Below are positions 56,173 through 64,000 of a DNA stretch of 64,000 bases, one piece after another. The DNA is from Candidatus Thiodictyon syntrophicum (GTDB lineage: Bacteria > Pseudomonadota > Gammaproteobacteria > Chromatiales > Chromatiaceae), in NCBI RefSeq assembly GCF_002813775.1, contig NZ_CP020370.1:1878501-1942500 (forward strand), given 5' to 3'. The number at the start of each line of letters is the position of its first letter. Within the stretch, counting starts at the first letter, position 1. The notes under the pieces were generated by a model. The model was not told the origin of the DNA, did no database searches, and saw nothing but the letters and a program-made list of their open reading frames with translations. Position numbers and translations under genes: made by a program.

Positions 56173-56211
56173 GGCCCCGGGGCCGGGGATCGGGGCGCCG
56201 TCCGGAACGCA

Positions 56212-56239
56212 AAAGGCCCGGGGCAAGCCCCGGGCCTTT
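56212..56239. terminator. Bidirectional intrinsic terminator
   Basis: A 13-bp perfect stem AAAGGCCCGGGGC / GCCCCGGGCCTTT with a 2-nt AA loop (56212-56224 and 56227-56239). A-runs on the left and T-runs on the right serve both strands. It lies between the converging glycosyltransferase (plus) and PEP-CTERM protein (minus) genes. Confidence 0.85.
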
Positions 56240-56276
56240 GTTCTCGGCGCCGCCCCCGGCGGGGCGGTCGGTCAGG

Positions 56277-57287
56277 TCAGACCTTGCGGCGGCGGGCGGC
56301 GGCGGCACCCAGGATGCCGATCCCCATCAAGGCCAGGGTGGCGGGCTCCGGAATACCGGAGACCGGGCTGTTGGCATCCGACTGGAAGAGCGTGTCGGTA
56401 CCGTCATTGCCGTTGACACCTTGCTGACCTCCGGTCCGGGCGTTGCTGTCCAACACAATGCGCGTGCCGACTGTCGCGCCACTGCCGGTCGAGTCCCAAT
56501 TAAAGGACTTGGACGGATCGACGGTTTCAAACTGAAGACTCTGGCCCAGGTTCGCGATGCGGAACAGGTCAAACGCGATGGTTCCAGGGAAGACCCCGGG
56601 GGTAATGTCGACGGGAAGGACGTCCAGCGCCATCGTGCTGGTGGTGCCCGAACCCCCGATCGATTGCTTGCCGCCCCAGCCATCGGCCCCGTACTGATCC
56701 AGCAGCGCGATGTCGGTGAAATCCCCACCGAAATTAGAGATGAAGGCACCGCTGGGGGAAACAGTACCGGCCAGCATCAGGGTACCATCGGTGAAGCCGG
56801 TTCCGGCCAGGTAGTCGGAGTCGAAATTGTCGTACCACATGCGGAAGTAGTTCGGCGCACCGGTCACGAAGCCGAAGTTCGCTGAACTCTGCCCAGTACC
56901 GCCATTAATCGACGCCGCAGTCACCGACTCCTGGAAGCCGATCTCGTAGGTGATTTCCCAGCCACCGGCCTGATTCAATCCGCTGGGCGTACCGGCGTCG
57001 TTGTTGAAGGCATTCAGACGGCCGTGGCTGTAGACATCGAACTCGCAACTGCCCGTGGGGCATGCCCCGCTGGTGCCGATATAGTTCTGAAAGGCGGTAT
57101 TACCGCCAATCGAGATCACGGGCGACGGCGCCCAGTCGAACTGGGTGACGTTCGTGGCCGTGCCGAAGCCGCCCATGTTGATGGTCAGCGGATTGGCCTG
57201 CGCGGCGAGCGGCAGCCCCAGGACGGCCACGCAGGCGGCAATGGCGGTCTTCTTGAATGCGGGCATCGGGTTCCTGACGGATGTCAT
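56277..57287 (-). CDS. PEP-CTERM sorting-domain protein
   Basis: 336 residues from ATG 57287 (AGGAGA 8 nt upstream). It has a signal peptide (FKKTAIAACVAVLGLPLAAQ, then A/NPL), a Ser/Thr/Gly/Asn-rich beta-type body and a C-terminal sorting tag: PEPATLALMGIGILGAAAAR followed by RRKV. The PEP motif, single hydrophobic helix and basic tail are recognised and cleaved by an exosortase, anchoring or releasing the protein at the outer surface. The exosortase gene is not in the window. A sigma54-like promoter lies about 130 bp upstream. The biological role is unknown; such proteins are often extracellular-matrix components. Confidence 0.93.
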   Translation of the reverse strand: MTSVRNPMPAFKKTAIAACVAVLGLPLAAQANPLTINMGGFGTATNVTQFDWAPSPVISIGGNTAFQNYIGTSGACPTGSCEFDVYSHGRLNAFNNDAGTPSGLNQAGGWEITYEIGFQESVTAASINGGTGQSSANFGFVTGAPNYFRMWYDNFDSDYLAGTGFTDGTLMLAGTVSPSGAFISNFGGDFTDIALLDQYGADGWGGKQSIGGSGTTSTMALDVLPVDITPGVFPGTIAFDLFRIANLGQSLQFETVDPSKSFNWDSTGSGATVGTRIVLDSNARTGGQQGVNGNDGTDTLFQSDANSPVSGIPEPATLALMGIGILGAAAARRRKV

Positions 57288-57704
57288 GGTGTATCTCCTG
57301 GCAGTCTGAATGATAACAACTTTTGCGTCATACCGGAACGTGACGCACCGGACTCGGACCTTTCGGTCGCGAAGCGCCGCGACCTGAACCAGCCGTCGTG
57401 ACGGCTGCATACTAAACCTTAAGCAACATGCGTGCCTACATCTGTTGCGATAGAAAAAAAGATATATTAGCCATTATGTTAGTGAATTTCTTTGGGCCCC
57501 GGCGAGGCGCCACCCCGGTCCCTGGCGCTGAAAGTGTAAAAAAAGCTGACACTCCGGGGGGCTCAGCGTCCGACTTGTCTGGTCAGGCCACTGTCAGGCA
57601 CCCGGGGCGCTGCCGGTTGCACTGCGGCCCCGGGCGGGGAAAAATGCCCCTGCCCGGCCTGTCGTGCCGGGGCGCCCACCCTTTACATACCACGGGAGAG
57701 ACTT
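57288..57704. other. Divergent regulatory region of the PEP-CTERM gene
   Basis: 417 bp without a supportable gene. The left part is the 5' leader of the PEP-CTERM mRNA, then the sigma54-like box (57422-57437), then an AT-rich patch (about 57450-57500, GATATATTAGCC). A GC-rich half upstream of the GTG-start gene follows. A site resembling an activator-binding repeat was not found. Confidence 0.5.
57422..57437 (-). promoter_or_regulatory. Sigma54-type (-24/-12) promoter of the PEP-CTERM gene
   Basis: On the minus strand the sequence is AGGCACGCATGTTGCT, against the consensus TGGCACG-N4-TTGCW: GG at -24 (57436-57435) and GC at -12 (57424-57423) with the required 10 nt between them; only the first T differs. 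Transcription would start near 57411. PEP-CTERM genes in several species depend on RpoN and the PrsK/PrsR pair, which fits. Confidence 0.65.
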
Positions 57705-58529
57705 GTGAACCAGCAGACGCCGAATCTTGACGGCCGTTACACGATGGAGCCACGTAACCGCTTTTTGTCCGCGGTCATGTCGATTGTCGAATATGAGATC
57801 AAGCGGCCTGGATCGACCGTCACCTTCCTCTCACAGGTCGACCTGTCCTCCATCGAGCGGGTGCGGGCCGCGGCCGCCCAGTCCGGGACGCGCAAACCCT
57901 CCTACACCGCCTTTGTCATGAAGGCCCTGGCCCTGGCGGTGCGGGAACACCCCTATGCTAACCGACGCCTGGTCCGGCTGCCACTGCTCGGCCCCCGGGT
58001 TCAGCGCTTTACACACATCGATGCCGCGGTGCTGATCGAGCGGGAACTGCCCGACGCACCGATGGTCGCCTTTGTCGACATGATTCGTGACGCCGATGGT
58101 CTCGGTCTCGACACCCTGACGTCACGGCTTCACGACCTGGCCGTCAGTGATGCCTCCAGTAATCAACAATGGGCAAGTTTCTCTTTTATTATCAATCGTC
58201 TGCCAAGGTTTCTGGCGCGTTGGGTGATCCGCCTGCCGGTACTGGTGCCAACGCTGTGGGTCCAGTATCGGGGGGGGGCCTTTGTGATCAGTTCCCCGGC
58301 AAAATATGGGGTCGACATGATCGCCGCCACCTGGCCCTGGCCGCTCGGGGTGTCCTTCGGGTTGGTCAAGGATCGGCCCCTGGTGCAGGCTGGAGCACTG
58401 GTGGTCCGGCCGACCTTTACCCTGACGCTCAATTTTGATCGCCGCGTCATGGCCGGCGCCCAGGCCGGGCGCTTCTATAAGCGCATCGTGGAACTGCTGG
58501 AGGCGGCGGAGACGACGCTGACCAACTAG
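57705..58529 (+). CDS. 2-oxoacid dehydrogenase E2-like acyltransferase-domain protein lacking the catalytic motif
   Basis: 274 residues from GTG 57705, preceded by GGGAGAG 5 nt upstream. The fold segments LSAVMSIVEYEIKRPGSTVT, SYTAFVMKALALAVREHPYA and VSFGLVKDRPLVQAGALVVR match the catalytic domain of dihydrolipoyl acyltransferases and chloramphenicol acetyltransferases. However, the active-site HRVxDG reads RRVMAG (LNFDRRVMAGAQAGRFY), so catalytic His and Asp are both replaced. There is no lipoyl or E3-binding domain. It may have a structural or altered acyl-transfer role. Its stop overlaps that of the converging acyltransferase by 4 nt. Confidence 0.8.
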   Translation: MNQQTPNLDGRYTMEPRNRFLSAVMSIVEYEIKRPGSTVTFLSQVDLSSIERVRAAAAQSGTRKPSYTAFVMKALALAVREHPYANRRLVRLPLLGPRVQRFTHIDAAVLIERELPDAPMVAFVDMIRDADGLGLDTLTSRLHDLAVSDASSNQQWASFSFIINRLPRFLARWVIRLPVLVPTLWVQYRGGAFVISSPAKYGVDMIAATWPWPLGVSFGLVKDRPLVQAGALVVRPTFTLTLNFDRRVMAGAQAGRFYKRIVELLEAAETTLTN

Positions 58530-59275
58530 CCCGGCAGGGTCGACCGGACCTGTGTGTGGATCCAACCATAGAGATCCCGGAAGTCGCCATGCTCCATCGC
58601 CTCCACGAACACATGGCTGTGGGAGAAATAGACGGCGCGGATGCCGTGGTGGTTGACGTCCTGACCCATGCGTCGCATCAGAAGACGGGAGCGCTGGAGG
58701 AGTCGGGGCAGAAAGGGCTCCATCACCGCGAAGACATAGGGCCGGTCCAAAATCTCCGCCTGGGCGGTGGCAGCCAGCATCAGGGCGGCCGAGAGCATGG
58801 GGAAGGTGCGCCGCTCCGTGTCTGAAAGGTCCAGGGCGGTAATCTCACCGAAACGCGTCAGTGATTCGCCGGAGCGGCGGCGGAAGGCCGCGTCCACGGC
58901 GAACCGGGAGGCCTCGCAGACTTTGTCCCGGGGCGCGCCGACGGCAGTCATGGCGCGGCGGTCAAGGCTTGCCGCGCAGCATTGCTCGTACGGCATTTCC
59001 TGTTCGGCCCCGGCGATCCATCCCGGACAGATGCGCACGCAGCCGGCGGGCATGCCGCTTGCCGTATGGGTGATCAGGCAGTGGGCGGCAGTCAGGTCGA
59101 AGGCGTCGGTCTCCATCCGGTCAGGAAATCGGTCCGCCGGCTCATAGCCGAATTCCTCGCAGTACACGCGGTAGCGGATCCGATATGTTTCTCCGCGCTC
59201 CGCGGCCGTGACGGCGGCCTTGATGGAGAAATAGTCCGGAAAGCTGTCGAGGGTCTTCTTGGTTTCCGTCGTCAT
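58526..59275 (-). CDS. PEP-CTERM/exosortase-associated acyltransferase (copy 2)
   Basis: 249 residues from ATG 59275 (MTTETKKTLDSFPDYFSIKA). It is closely similar throughout to the protein at 48038-48775: ETYRIRYRVYCEEFGYEPAD, HCLITHTASGMPAGCVRICP, RQ/DxVCEASRFAVDAAFRRR, FAVMEPFLPRLLQRSRLLMR. Same family, a GNAT-fold protein related to autoinducer synthases. Substrate unknown. It converges on the E2-like gene, with which it shares four bases at the stop codons. Two paralogues 10 kb apart in one window suggest duplication within the exopolysaccharide region. Confidence 0.88.
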   Translation of the reverse strand: MTTETKKTLDSFPDYFSIKAAVTAAERGETYRIRYRVYCEEFGYEPADRFPDRMETDAFDLTAAHCLITHTASGMPAGCVRICPGWIAGAEQEMPYEQCCAASLDRRAMTAVGAPRDKVCEASRFAVDAAFRRRSGESLTRFGEITALDLSDTERRTFPMLSAALMLAATAQAEILDRPYVFAVMEPFLPRLLQRSRLLMRRMGQDVNHHGIRAVYFSHSHVFVEAMEHGDFRDLYGWIHTQVRSTLPG

Positions 59276-59550
59276 GAGAGATACCCGTTGCCTGCCCGAT
59301 CCCAGCACACAGATTCGACTGCATCGGTTTCTGCTAAGTCTGCGCGGCCGAACCACCGTCCGCAACCACAAAACCGACCCAAGGTCTTGGACTCAGGATA
59401 GCCGCGGGCATTCTCTCATTTCAACAAATTTAGCACTTGACGTCGTCCCGGGAGACTGGCGCCCCGTCAGGCCCTCAGTTCCCGCGTTTGTCGTCCCGGG
59501 CGGACGGGGCCGTGCCCGTGCACACCGGCGCCATCCGAACTGCCGGCTTT

Positions 59551-59937
59551 CTAGTGAAGGGCCTGCGAGTGCCGGTCGCCGGGGCACGGGGGCGGCGGGG
59601 CAATGGTGTCGCACTCCGCATCGAGCAGGCGTTGGAGGGTGGCCAGGCACTCAGGTGAGCAGCAAGGGAGCACCGCAAAGACGCCGCAGGCCCAGTGTTG
59701 AATCTGCTGTGAGGTCCCAAGGGGGGCACCGCAGGCCGGACAGCGGCCCGCATCCCGCGGCTGGTAGTGACCGCAAAAGTAGGGCATTACCTCTCCAAAC
59801 CGTCCGTAACGGCGGTACAGGTGCCAGGGGAAACCCGGCGTCGGACAGCGGCACTGGCCGGGGCACGGGGCCCCGGTGCCCGTGTCGCCCTGTCCGTGAC
59901 TGTCGTGAAGGCAGTTCCAGCAGGCCTCTCGCTCCAT
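59551..59937 (-). CDS. Cysteine-rich, probable zinc-ribbon protein
   Basis: 128 residues from ATG 59937, with CGAGGAAG upstream. It has many Cys pairs: CWNCLHDSHG, CPGQCRC, YFCGHYQPRDAGRCPACGAP and the late CCSPEC. They could form two or three zinc ribbons. It lies between two acyltransferase genes on the same strand, 110 bp downstream of the stop of the third copy. I do not recognise the family; metal binding or a protein-interaction role is inferred from the Cys spacing. The long upstream frame extension has no support. Confidence 0.65.
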   Translation of the reverse strand: MEREACWNCLHDSHGQGDTGTGAPCPGQCRCPTPGFPWHLYRRYGRFGEVMPYFCGHYQPRDAGRCPACGAPLGTSQQIQHWACGVFAVLPCCSPECLATLQRLLDAECDTIAPPPPCPGDRHSQALH

Positions 59938-60046
59938 TGCTTGCTTCCTCGGCTCGATGCGCGCATAAAGATGCCCGCAGCATCGAACACGAGGGACCAA
60001 AATTCTGTGCGCCCCGTCATACATTCGACCGCCCGCGGGTCGCGGC

Positions 60047-60880
60047 TCAGGCCGACAGCGCGCTCGGGCTGATCGCGAACGGCGCTCGGTGAAGGGGGAT
60101 GGGGGCGACCGCGCTGTCGCCGGCACCGCTGAAAAATTCCGAAGCGCGCAGAAACGCCGGGCTGGTTTCGGCGATGGCCGCGAAGGAGGTCAAGGTCTCT
60201 CGCATTCCCAGGTCGGCTTGCTCGACATCATAGCGAAACGGAATCCGTACCCCGCGGTGCTCGATCTCATGACCGACGCGGGTCAGCGCGATCCCAAACC
60301 GGGTCAACACCCGGGACAGGGCCGCGGTGACAATGAAATAGCAGTAGCGGATATCGGGGCTCCACGCGAGACTCGCGCGCAACAGCCGCAGGAATACATC
60401 ATTATCGTATTGTCTGAAAAATACGCCGCAGCCGTCGCTCGCGGATTGCCCCGCAGGCTGATACCAGGCGTAGTGCTCGGCCTGGACTGTTTGACGGTAA
60501 TCCCTGAGGATGCACAGGCGGGAGAATTCCACCGCGTGGGGCCGCAACTCCGTGAGCCCCTGCAGCGCAGTGCCGACGATCTCCTCGCACGGCAGCCTGG
60601 TGCGTGAGGCAGACACCAACCGCATGGCCCCGGCGCATTGCCGCTCCTGCCGATCCCAGACAATGAAATGCCGGGCGTATGGGTCATACTGATCATGCTC
60701 TGCCTGCATGGGAAAGGCGTCTGGATTTTCAAAGCCGGTGTCCTCACAAAACACCTTGAATCGTACCTGATGATGGAGCCTGCGGGCCGCGGCCGTGTCC
60801 GCGAGAATACAGACGAAGCGGTCAATGACGGGGAGTTGCACGCCACAGCGCGGTGACGCGAAAGGAATCGGTGTCATCAT
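60047..60880 (-). CDS. PEP-CTERM/exosortase-associated acyltransferase (copy 3, divergent)
   Basis: 277 residues. RRLHHQVRFKVFCEDTGFEN, RHFIVWDRQERQCAGAMRLV, HAVEFSRLCILRDYRQ and the final HEIEHRGVRIPFRYDV align in order with the two other copies (YRIRYRVYCEEFGYE; CLITH; CEASRFAVD; GHDVNHHGIRAVY-like). It is clearly more distant and has a longer middle and C-terminal part. The same family of autoinducer-synthase-like acyltransferases is inferred. It carries ATGATG at the start, so 60880 or 60877. An AT-rich upstream region would carry its promoter. Confidence 0.8.
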   Translation of the reverse strand: MMTPIPFASPRCGVQLPVIDRFVCILADTAAARRLHHQVRFKVFCEDTGFENPDAFPMQAEHDQYDPYARHFIVWDRQERQCAGAMRLVSASRTRLPCEEIVGTALQGLTELRPHAVEFSRLCILRDYRQTVQAEHYAWYQPAGQSASDGCGVFFRQYDNDVFLRLLRASLAWSPDIRYCYFIVTAALSRVLTRFGIALTRVGHEIEHRGVRIPFRYDVEQADLGMRETLTSFAAIAETSPAFLRASEFFSGAGDSAVAPIPLHRAPFAISPSALSA

Positions 60881-61324
60881 TTGAAACCTCGGGTCTTATG
60901 GTCGGGTGATATAGGGCGCTGTTGGTCCCACGCGAGCGCGATCGTATTGCAGAAAAATACGTTGCTTCCGCGCGCGGTCGTCGGTGTCATGACACCGACG
61001 ATGACAAAATAGTCGCAATCACCATGGGTTCCGGTTACCCGCTAACCGAAGGAATTAATTCTTTATAAATCAGTTATTAAAAAAATATGACCCAACTTTG
61101 AGTCCTTATCTTCCCACATATATTATTATTTTTCAACTGACTATCGGCATGCACCTGAAAGTCGGTCGAGAAAAGCTTGGTAACCTTCTAACAACAAATG
61201 ATTAGCGTCGTGCTTCAGCGACGGGATCCAGGCGCGCAACCGTCCGCGCCAGCGCTCCAAAGGGGCGTGACTTACCAGCCCAGGGGAACGCCCTGGGTTG
61301 TCCTGATCCCCTGAGAGATAGTCC
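60881..61324. other. AT-rich intergenic region, no gene
   Basis: 444 bp without a supportable gene. Bases about 61035-61145 are strongly AT-rich (TTATTAAAAAAATATGACCC and CATATATTATTATTTTTCAA), unlike the remainder of the window, and would suit promoter or nucleoid-protein binding upstream of the copy-3 acyltransferase. A short stem CCCAGGG/CCCTGGG lies at 61281-61299, downstream of the DAHP synthase stop, without a T-run. Confidence 0.5.
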
Positions 61325-62395
61325 TCAGACCTTGCCGCGGTCGGTCAGTGGTGCGCGCAGGGCCGCCCGCGCCTGGCGAATCATCTGCTGCGTGGTCGGC
61401 CAGTCGACGCAGGCGTCGGTGACGGAACAGCCGTAGCGCAGTTGCGACAGGTCGGTGGGGATCGGTTGATTGCCGGCCGCGATGAAACTCTCGATCATCA
61501 GCCCAACGATCGAGCGGTTTCCGACCCGGATCTGATTGACGCAATCCTGCATGACCAACGGTTGGAGTTCCGGCCGTTTGGAGCTGTTGGCGTGGGAGCA
61601 GTCGATGACCAGGTTGGCCGGCAGCTTGGCCTTGGCCAGCGCCTGCTCCGCCATGGCGACACTGACGGTGTCGTAGTTGGGTCTGGCCCCTCCGCCGCGC
61701 AGCACCAGGTGCCCATAGCGATTGCCGCGGGTGCGTACGATACTGGACTGACCCAGGGCATTGATGCCCAGAAAGCTATGGGGCTGGGCCGCGGAGACGA
61801 TGGCATTGATCGCGTTGTCGATGCAGCCATCGGTGCCGTTCTTGAAGCCGACCGGGGTCGAGAGGCCGGAGGACATCTCCCGGTGGGTCTGTGATTCGGA
61901 GGTGCGTGCGCCGATCGCGGTCCAGGCGATCAGGTCTCCGAGATACTGGGGGCTGATGGGGTCGAGCGCCTCGGTGGCGGCGGGTAATCCGAGTTCGGTC
62001 ACGGCCAGTAAGAAGCGCCGCGCCCGCTCCATCCCCTCGGCGATGCGAAAGGTATCATTCAGGTCGGGATCGTTGATGAAGCCCTTCCATCCGGTGGTCG
62101 TGCGGGGCTTTTCAAAGTATACCCGGATGACCAGGACCAGGGTGTCGGCCACCTCGTCGGCCAGCCCCTTCAGGCGCTGCGCATAGTCGAGACCGGCGAC
62201 CGGGTCGTGGATGGAACAGGGGCCGACGATGACAAAAAGACGCGGGTCGCGTCGGTCCAGGATGGCCTCCAGGGTGGCGCGGCCCGCCACGACGGTCGCC
62301 GCGGCCCGTTCGGAAATGGGCGCGGCACCCAGGATCTCGTGCGGGGACGGCATGGGGTCGAAGGCGACGACATTCAGATTTTCAGTGTGTTGCAT
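61325..62395 (-). CDS. aroG: 3-deoxy-7-phosphoheptulonate (DAHP) synthase, class I
   Basis: 356 residues from ATG 62395 (MQHTENLNVVAFDPMPSPHE). Family signatures are VIVGPCSIHDP, RVYFEKPRTTTGWKGFINDP, GARTSESQTHREMSSGLSTP and VIDCSHANSSK, including the metal-binding Cys of GPCS and His of CSHANS. It condenses phosphoenolpyruvate with erythrose-4-phosphate in the first step of aromatic amino-acid synthesis. Which of Phe, Tyr or Trp regulates it cannot be told, so the symbol is provisional (aroF/aroG/aroH type). It is transcribed on its own, divergent from the exporter genes. The longer frame up to 62539 lacks similarity. Confidence 0.93.
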   Translation of the reverse strand: MQHTENLNVVAFDPMPSPHEILGAAPISERAAATVVAGRATLEAILDRRDPRLFVIVGPCSIHDPVAGLDYAQRLKGLADEVADTLVLVIRVYFEKPRTTTGWKGFINDPDLNDTFRIAEGMERARRFLLAVTELGLPAATEALDPISPQYLGDLIAWTAIGARTSESQTHREMSSGLSTPVGFKNGTDGCIDNAINAIVSAAQPHSFLGINALGQSSIVRTRGNRYGHLVLRGGGARPNYDTVSVAMAEQALAKAKLPANLVIDCSHANSSKRPELQPLVMQDCVNQIRVGNRSIVGLMIESFIAAGNQPIPTDLSQLRYGCSVTDACVDWPTTQQMIRQARAALRAPLTDRGKV

Positions 62396-62708
62396 AGGTG
62401 GCGACGGAATCTCAGGTGCGGCGGGACCGGTCGAATAGAGATGGCAGTTGGCGAACCGCTGCGACGACGCAGGCAGGCTTGCCAAGAATACTCCGCGTCG
62501 ACCATCCAGGTGGCAACCGCGGACTACGCCGAGGCCCACGATGACGCGATTGTGCCAGAATACTACAAACGGTATATTTCAGCCGATGAACGGTGCAAAC
62601 TGCCGATGGCGGGCCGGATTGTCACCGTCCGGCATTCGCAGGCTGTTGCGGGCGGGGCCGCTCGGGTTACCCTAGGTGCCGGCCCGGAGCACCCGGCGAT
62701 ACCCCACT
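62396..62708. other. Divergent intergenic region between aroG and the exporter
   Basis: 313 bp with no gene that I can support. It contains a moderately AT-rich patch (62550-62585, CCAGAATACTACAAACGG) that may hold promoters for both directions. No clear operator or attenuator was seen. Confidence 0.45.
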
Positions 62709-63782
62709 ATGTCAGTCAACCCCATGCATCGTCGGTATCTGTCCATCGCCTGCCCCCTCCTCCTCCCATTTTGCCTGGCGGCGGCGTGGGCACTGGCGGG
62801 TGCCTCCAGTGCCCGAGCGGCAGACCCGACCGCTCCCACGCGTGAGCGACCCACCCCCGCGCCCCGCACCGTCATTGCCGCCCTCGGCCGCGTGGAGCCG
62901 CTCTCGGAGGAGATCCGCATCGCCGCGGCCATGACCGGGCGGCTTGCTGAGGTGCTGCTGGACGAGGGTCAGCCGGTCACCCGCGGCCAGGTCGTGGCCA
63001 CCCTGGAGAACGCGGACCACCTGGCGCGGGTGCAGGAGGCGCAGGCCAACGTCGCGATCGCACAAGCGGCCCTGGAGCGCGTGATCAATGGCGCGCGGCC
63101 GTCCGAGCGGGAGGAGGCGGCCGCCGCCGTCGGCGAGGCGCAGGCGCACCTGACCCGGGCCGAGCGCGAGTTGGCCCGCCAGACCGGACTGGCGCAGAAG
63201 CGTCTGGGCAGCGGCCAGGACCTGGACAACGTCGGGAGCGCGCGCGACGTGGCCCAGGCCCAACTCGCCCGCGCCCGCGCCCGGCTGGCGGTGGTGGACA
63301 GCCCGGCCCGGGCCGACGAGCAGGCCCGGGCGGAGGCGGAATTGGCACTGGCGCAGGCGCGGCTCGCCGTGGCGCGGGCGCTCTATGAAAAGTCCTTCGT
63401 GCGCAGCCCCATCGACGGGGTGGTCCTGCGGCGCTTCCGGCGTGCCGGGGAGCAGGTCACCGAGATGGGCGACACCCCCATCCTGGCCGTGGGGGACCTG
63501 GCCCACCTGCGGGTGCGCGCGGAGGTGGACGAGGCGGATATTGCGCTGCTGCGCGTCGGCCAGGACGCCTATGTCCAGGCCGACGCCTACGGCGAGCGGC
63601 GCTTCCCGGGCCGGGTCGGGCGGATCGGCAGCCTGATGGGGCGCAAACAGGTGCTCTCCGACGACCCGGCCGAGCGCAAGGACACGCGCGTGCTGGAGGT
63701 GCTGATCGACCTGGAGCCGGGTCTCGCGCTGCCGGCAGGGTTGCGGGTGGATGCTTATATTGTTATCGAGTCGTCGGGGTAG
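62709..63782 (+). CDS. HlyD/DevB-type periplasmic adaptor of an ABC exporter
   Basis: 357 residues from ATG 62709; another ATG (62724) is close. It has an N-terminal signal or anchor (RRYLSIACPLLLPFCLAAAW), then a lipoyl/barrel-sandwich half (GRLAEVLLDEGQPVTRGQVV), a long alpha-helical hairpin rich in Ala, Gln and Arg (about residues 95-230, periplasmic coiled coil) and the second half (FVRSPIDGVVLRRFRRAGEQ, GDLAHLRVRAEVDEADIALL). It bridges an inner-membrane ABC permease to an outer-membrane channel. The next gene, starting 66 bp later, is the expected FtsX-type permease, giving a DevBC-like arrangement. The substrate is unknown. Confidence 0.9.
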   Translation: MSVNPMHRRYLSIACPLLLPFCLAAAWALAGASSARAADPTAPTRERPTPAPRTVIAALGRVEPLSEEIRIAAAMTGRLAEVLLDEGQPVTRGQVVATLENADHLARVQEAQANVAIAQAALERVINGARPSEREEAAAAVGEAQAHLTRAERELARQTGLAQKRLGSGQDLDNVGSARDVAQAQLARARARLAVVDSPARADEQARAEAELALAQARLAVARALYEKSFVRSPIDGVVLRRFRRAGEQVTEMGDTPILAVGDLAHLRVRAEVDEADIALLRVGQDAYVQADAYGERRFPGRVGRIGSLMGRKQVLSDDPAERKDTRVLEVLIDLEPGLALPAGLRVDAYIVIESSG

Positions 63783-63848
63783 GGCGCCCATGGACCGGAC
63801 AATCCGAGGCTTCGGTCATCCGCCGGACCGCCCGGCGGCGCGAACCGC

Positions 63849-64000
63849 ATGAGCGCCCGGCTGTCGCAGTGGGGCATGGGCATGGCCGGGCTGCTGGCCT
63901 GGCGTAATCTCTCCCATGACCGTTCGCGCTTTGCCGTCACCCTGGTGGGGATTATCTTCGCGGTCGTCCTGATTGCCGCGCAGATGGGGCTTTTTCTGGG
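63849..64000 (+). CDS. ABC exporter permease (DevC/FtsX type), N-terminal part, cut by the window edge
   Basis: From ATG 63849, 50 codons are open to the window end: MSARLSQWGMGMAGLLAWRN, then LSHDRSRFAVTLVGIIFAVV and LIAAQMGLFLG. LAWRNLxHDRxRF followed at once by a long transmembrane helix is the typical start of DevC/MacB-like permeases. Its position directly after the HlyD-type gene supports this. Confidence 0.8.
   Translation, partial: MSARLSQWGMGMAGLLAWRNLSHDRSRFAVTLVGIIFAVVLIAAQMGLFL

Noticed and set aside
57590..57620. Possible second sigma54 promoter before the GTG-start gene (GGCACCCGGGGCGC)
   Set aside because: The -12 element lacks TTGC; only the GG and GC spacing fits, which is weak in GC-rich DNA.

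Overview
High-GC bacterial chromosome segment, most likely from a gammaproteobacterium of the purple sulfur type (Chromatiaceae-like). This assignment is an inference from base composition, dispersed GTCCGCACAGCGGACC-type palindromes, the PEP-CTERM/exosortase-associated gene set and the mixture of two-component genes. No rRNA or tRNA was seen, so the genus stays open.

Layout. 1-321 (-) is the N-terminal part of an IS66-type transposase. 631-15825 is one very large CRISPR array: by hand count 182 repeats of 36 nt, 180 of them identical, each with a 20-bp perfect palindrome. It is interrupted at 3155-5115 by a 1961-bp insertion sequence that landed inside a spacer and left a 7-bp target duplication. 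The repeat's ATTGAAGC end and the cas2-proximal AT-rich leader (15826-16025) imply transcription on the minus strand, with the newest spacers on the right. 16026-26489 (-) is a complete type I-G (formerly I-U) cas locus of the Geobacter GSU0051-0058 kind: cas3 (helicase then HD), csb3, csb1 (cas7), csb2 (cas5-cas6 fusion), a roughly 800-bp repeat-filled gap, a cas4-cas1 fusion, and cas2.

Upstream of cas3 the same strand carries a Fic-domain gene that overlaps cas3 by ATGA, a PIN-domain nuclease gene, and, 290 bp further up, a ribbon-helix-helix antitoxin-like gene. Between antitoxin and PIN gene lies the most interesting element of the window. It is a two-repeat degenerate mini-CRISPR (28058-28164) just downstream of a sigma70-like promoter. 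The first 11 nt of its single spacer match, with one mismatch at position 6, a site beside that promoter's -35 box, and that site is preceded by TTA, a TTN-type PAM. This is the architecture expected of a Cascade-guided regulatory RNA (CreA/CreR-like) guarding a toxin and/or the cas operon.

29532-35000 holds a WYL regulator, a truncated second copy of the Fic gene and a large membrane-anchored patatin-like phospholipase. 35232-43183 is signalling: a giant PAS-histidine kinase-REC-HPt-REC-GGDEF protein, a MaoC-like gene flanked by duplicated histidine-kinase ends, and an OmpR-type regulator/kinase pair separated by a 28-bp hexanucleotide hairpin, apparently in one transcription unit with an HtrA/DegP protease. 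45130-47919 carries a periplasmic protein, a DUF1269 membrane protein, a GAF protein and a cyclic-nucleotide-binding protein.

48038-60880 is a PEP-CTERM/exosortase-associated envelope or exopolysaccharide region. It has three autoinducer-synthase-like acyltransferases, a ThiF-like protein, a nitroreductase-like protein, PrsT, a sugar-nucleotide epimerase, a glycosyltransferase, a PEP-CTERM substrate with a sigma54-like promoter, and an acyltransferase-domain protein lacking its catalytic motif. The window ends with DAHP synthase and the start of a DevBC-like ABC exporter (HlyD-type adaptor and truncated permease).
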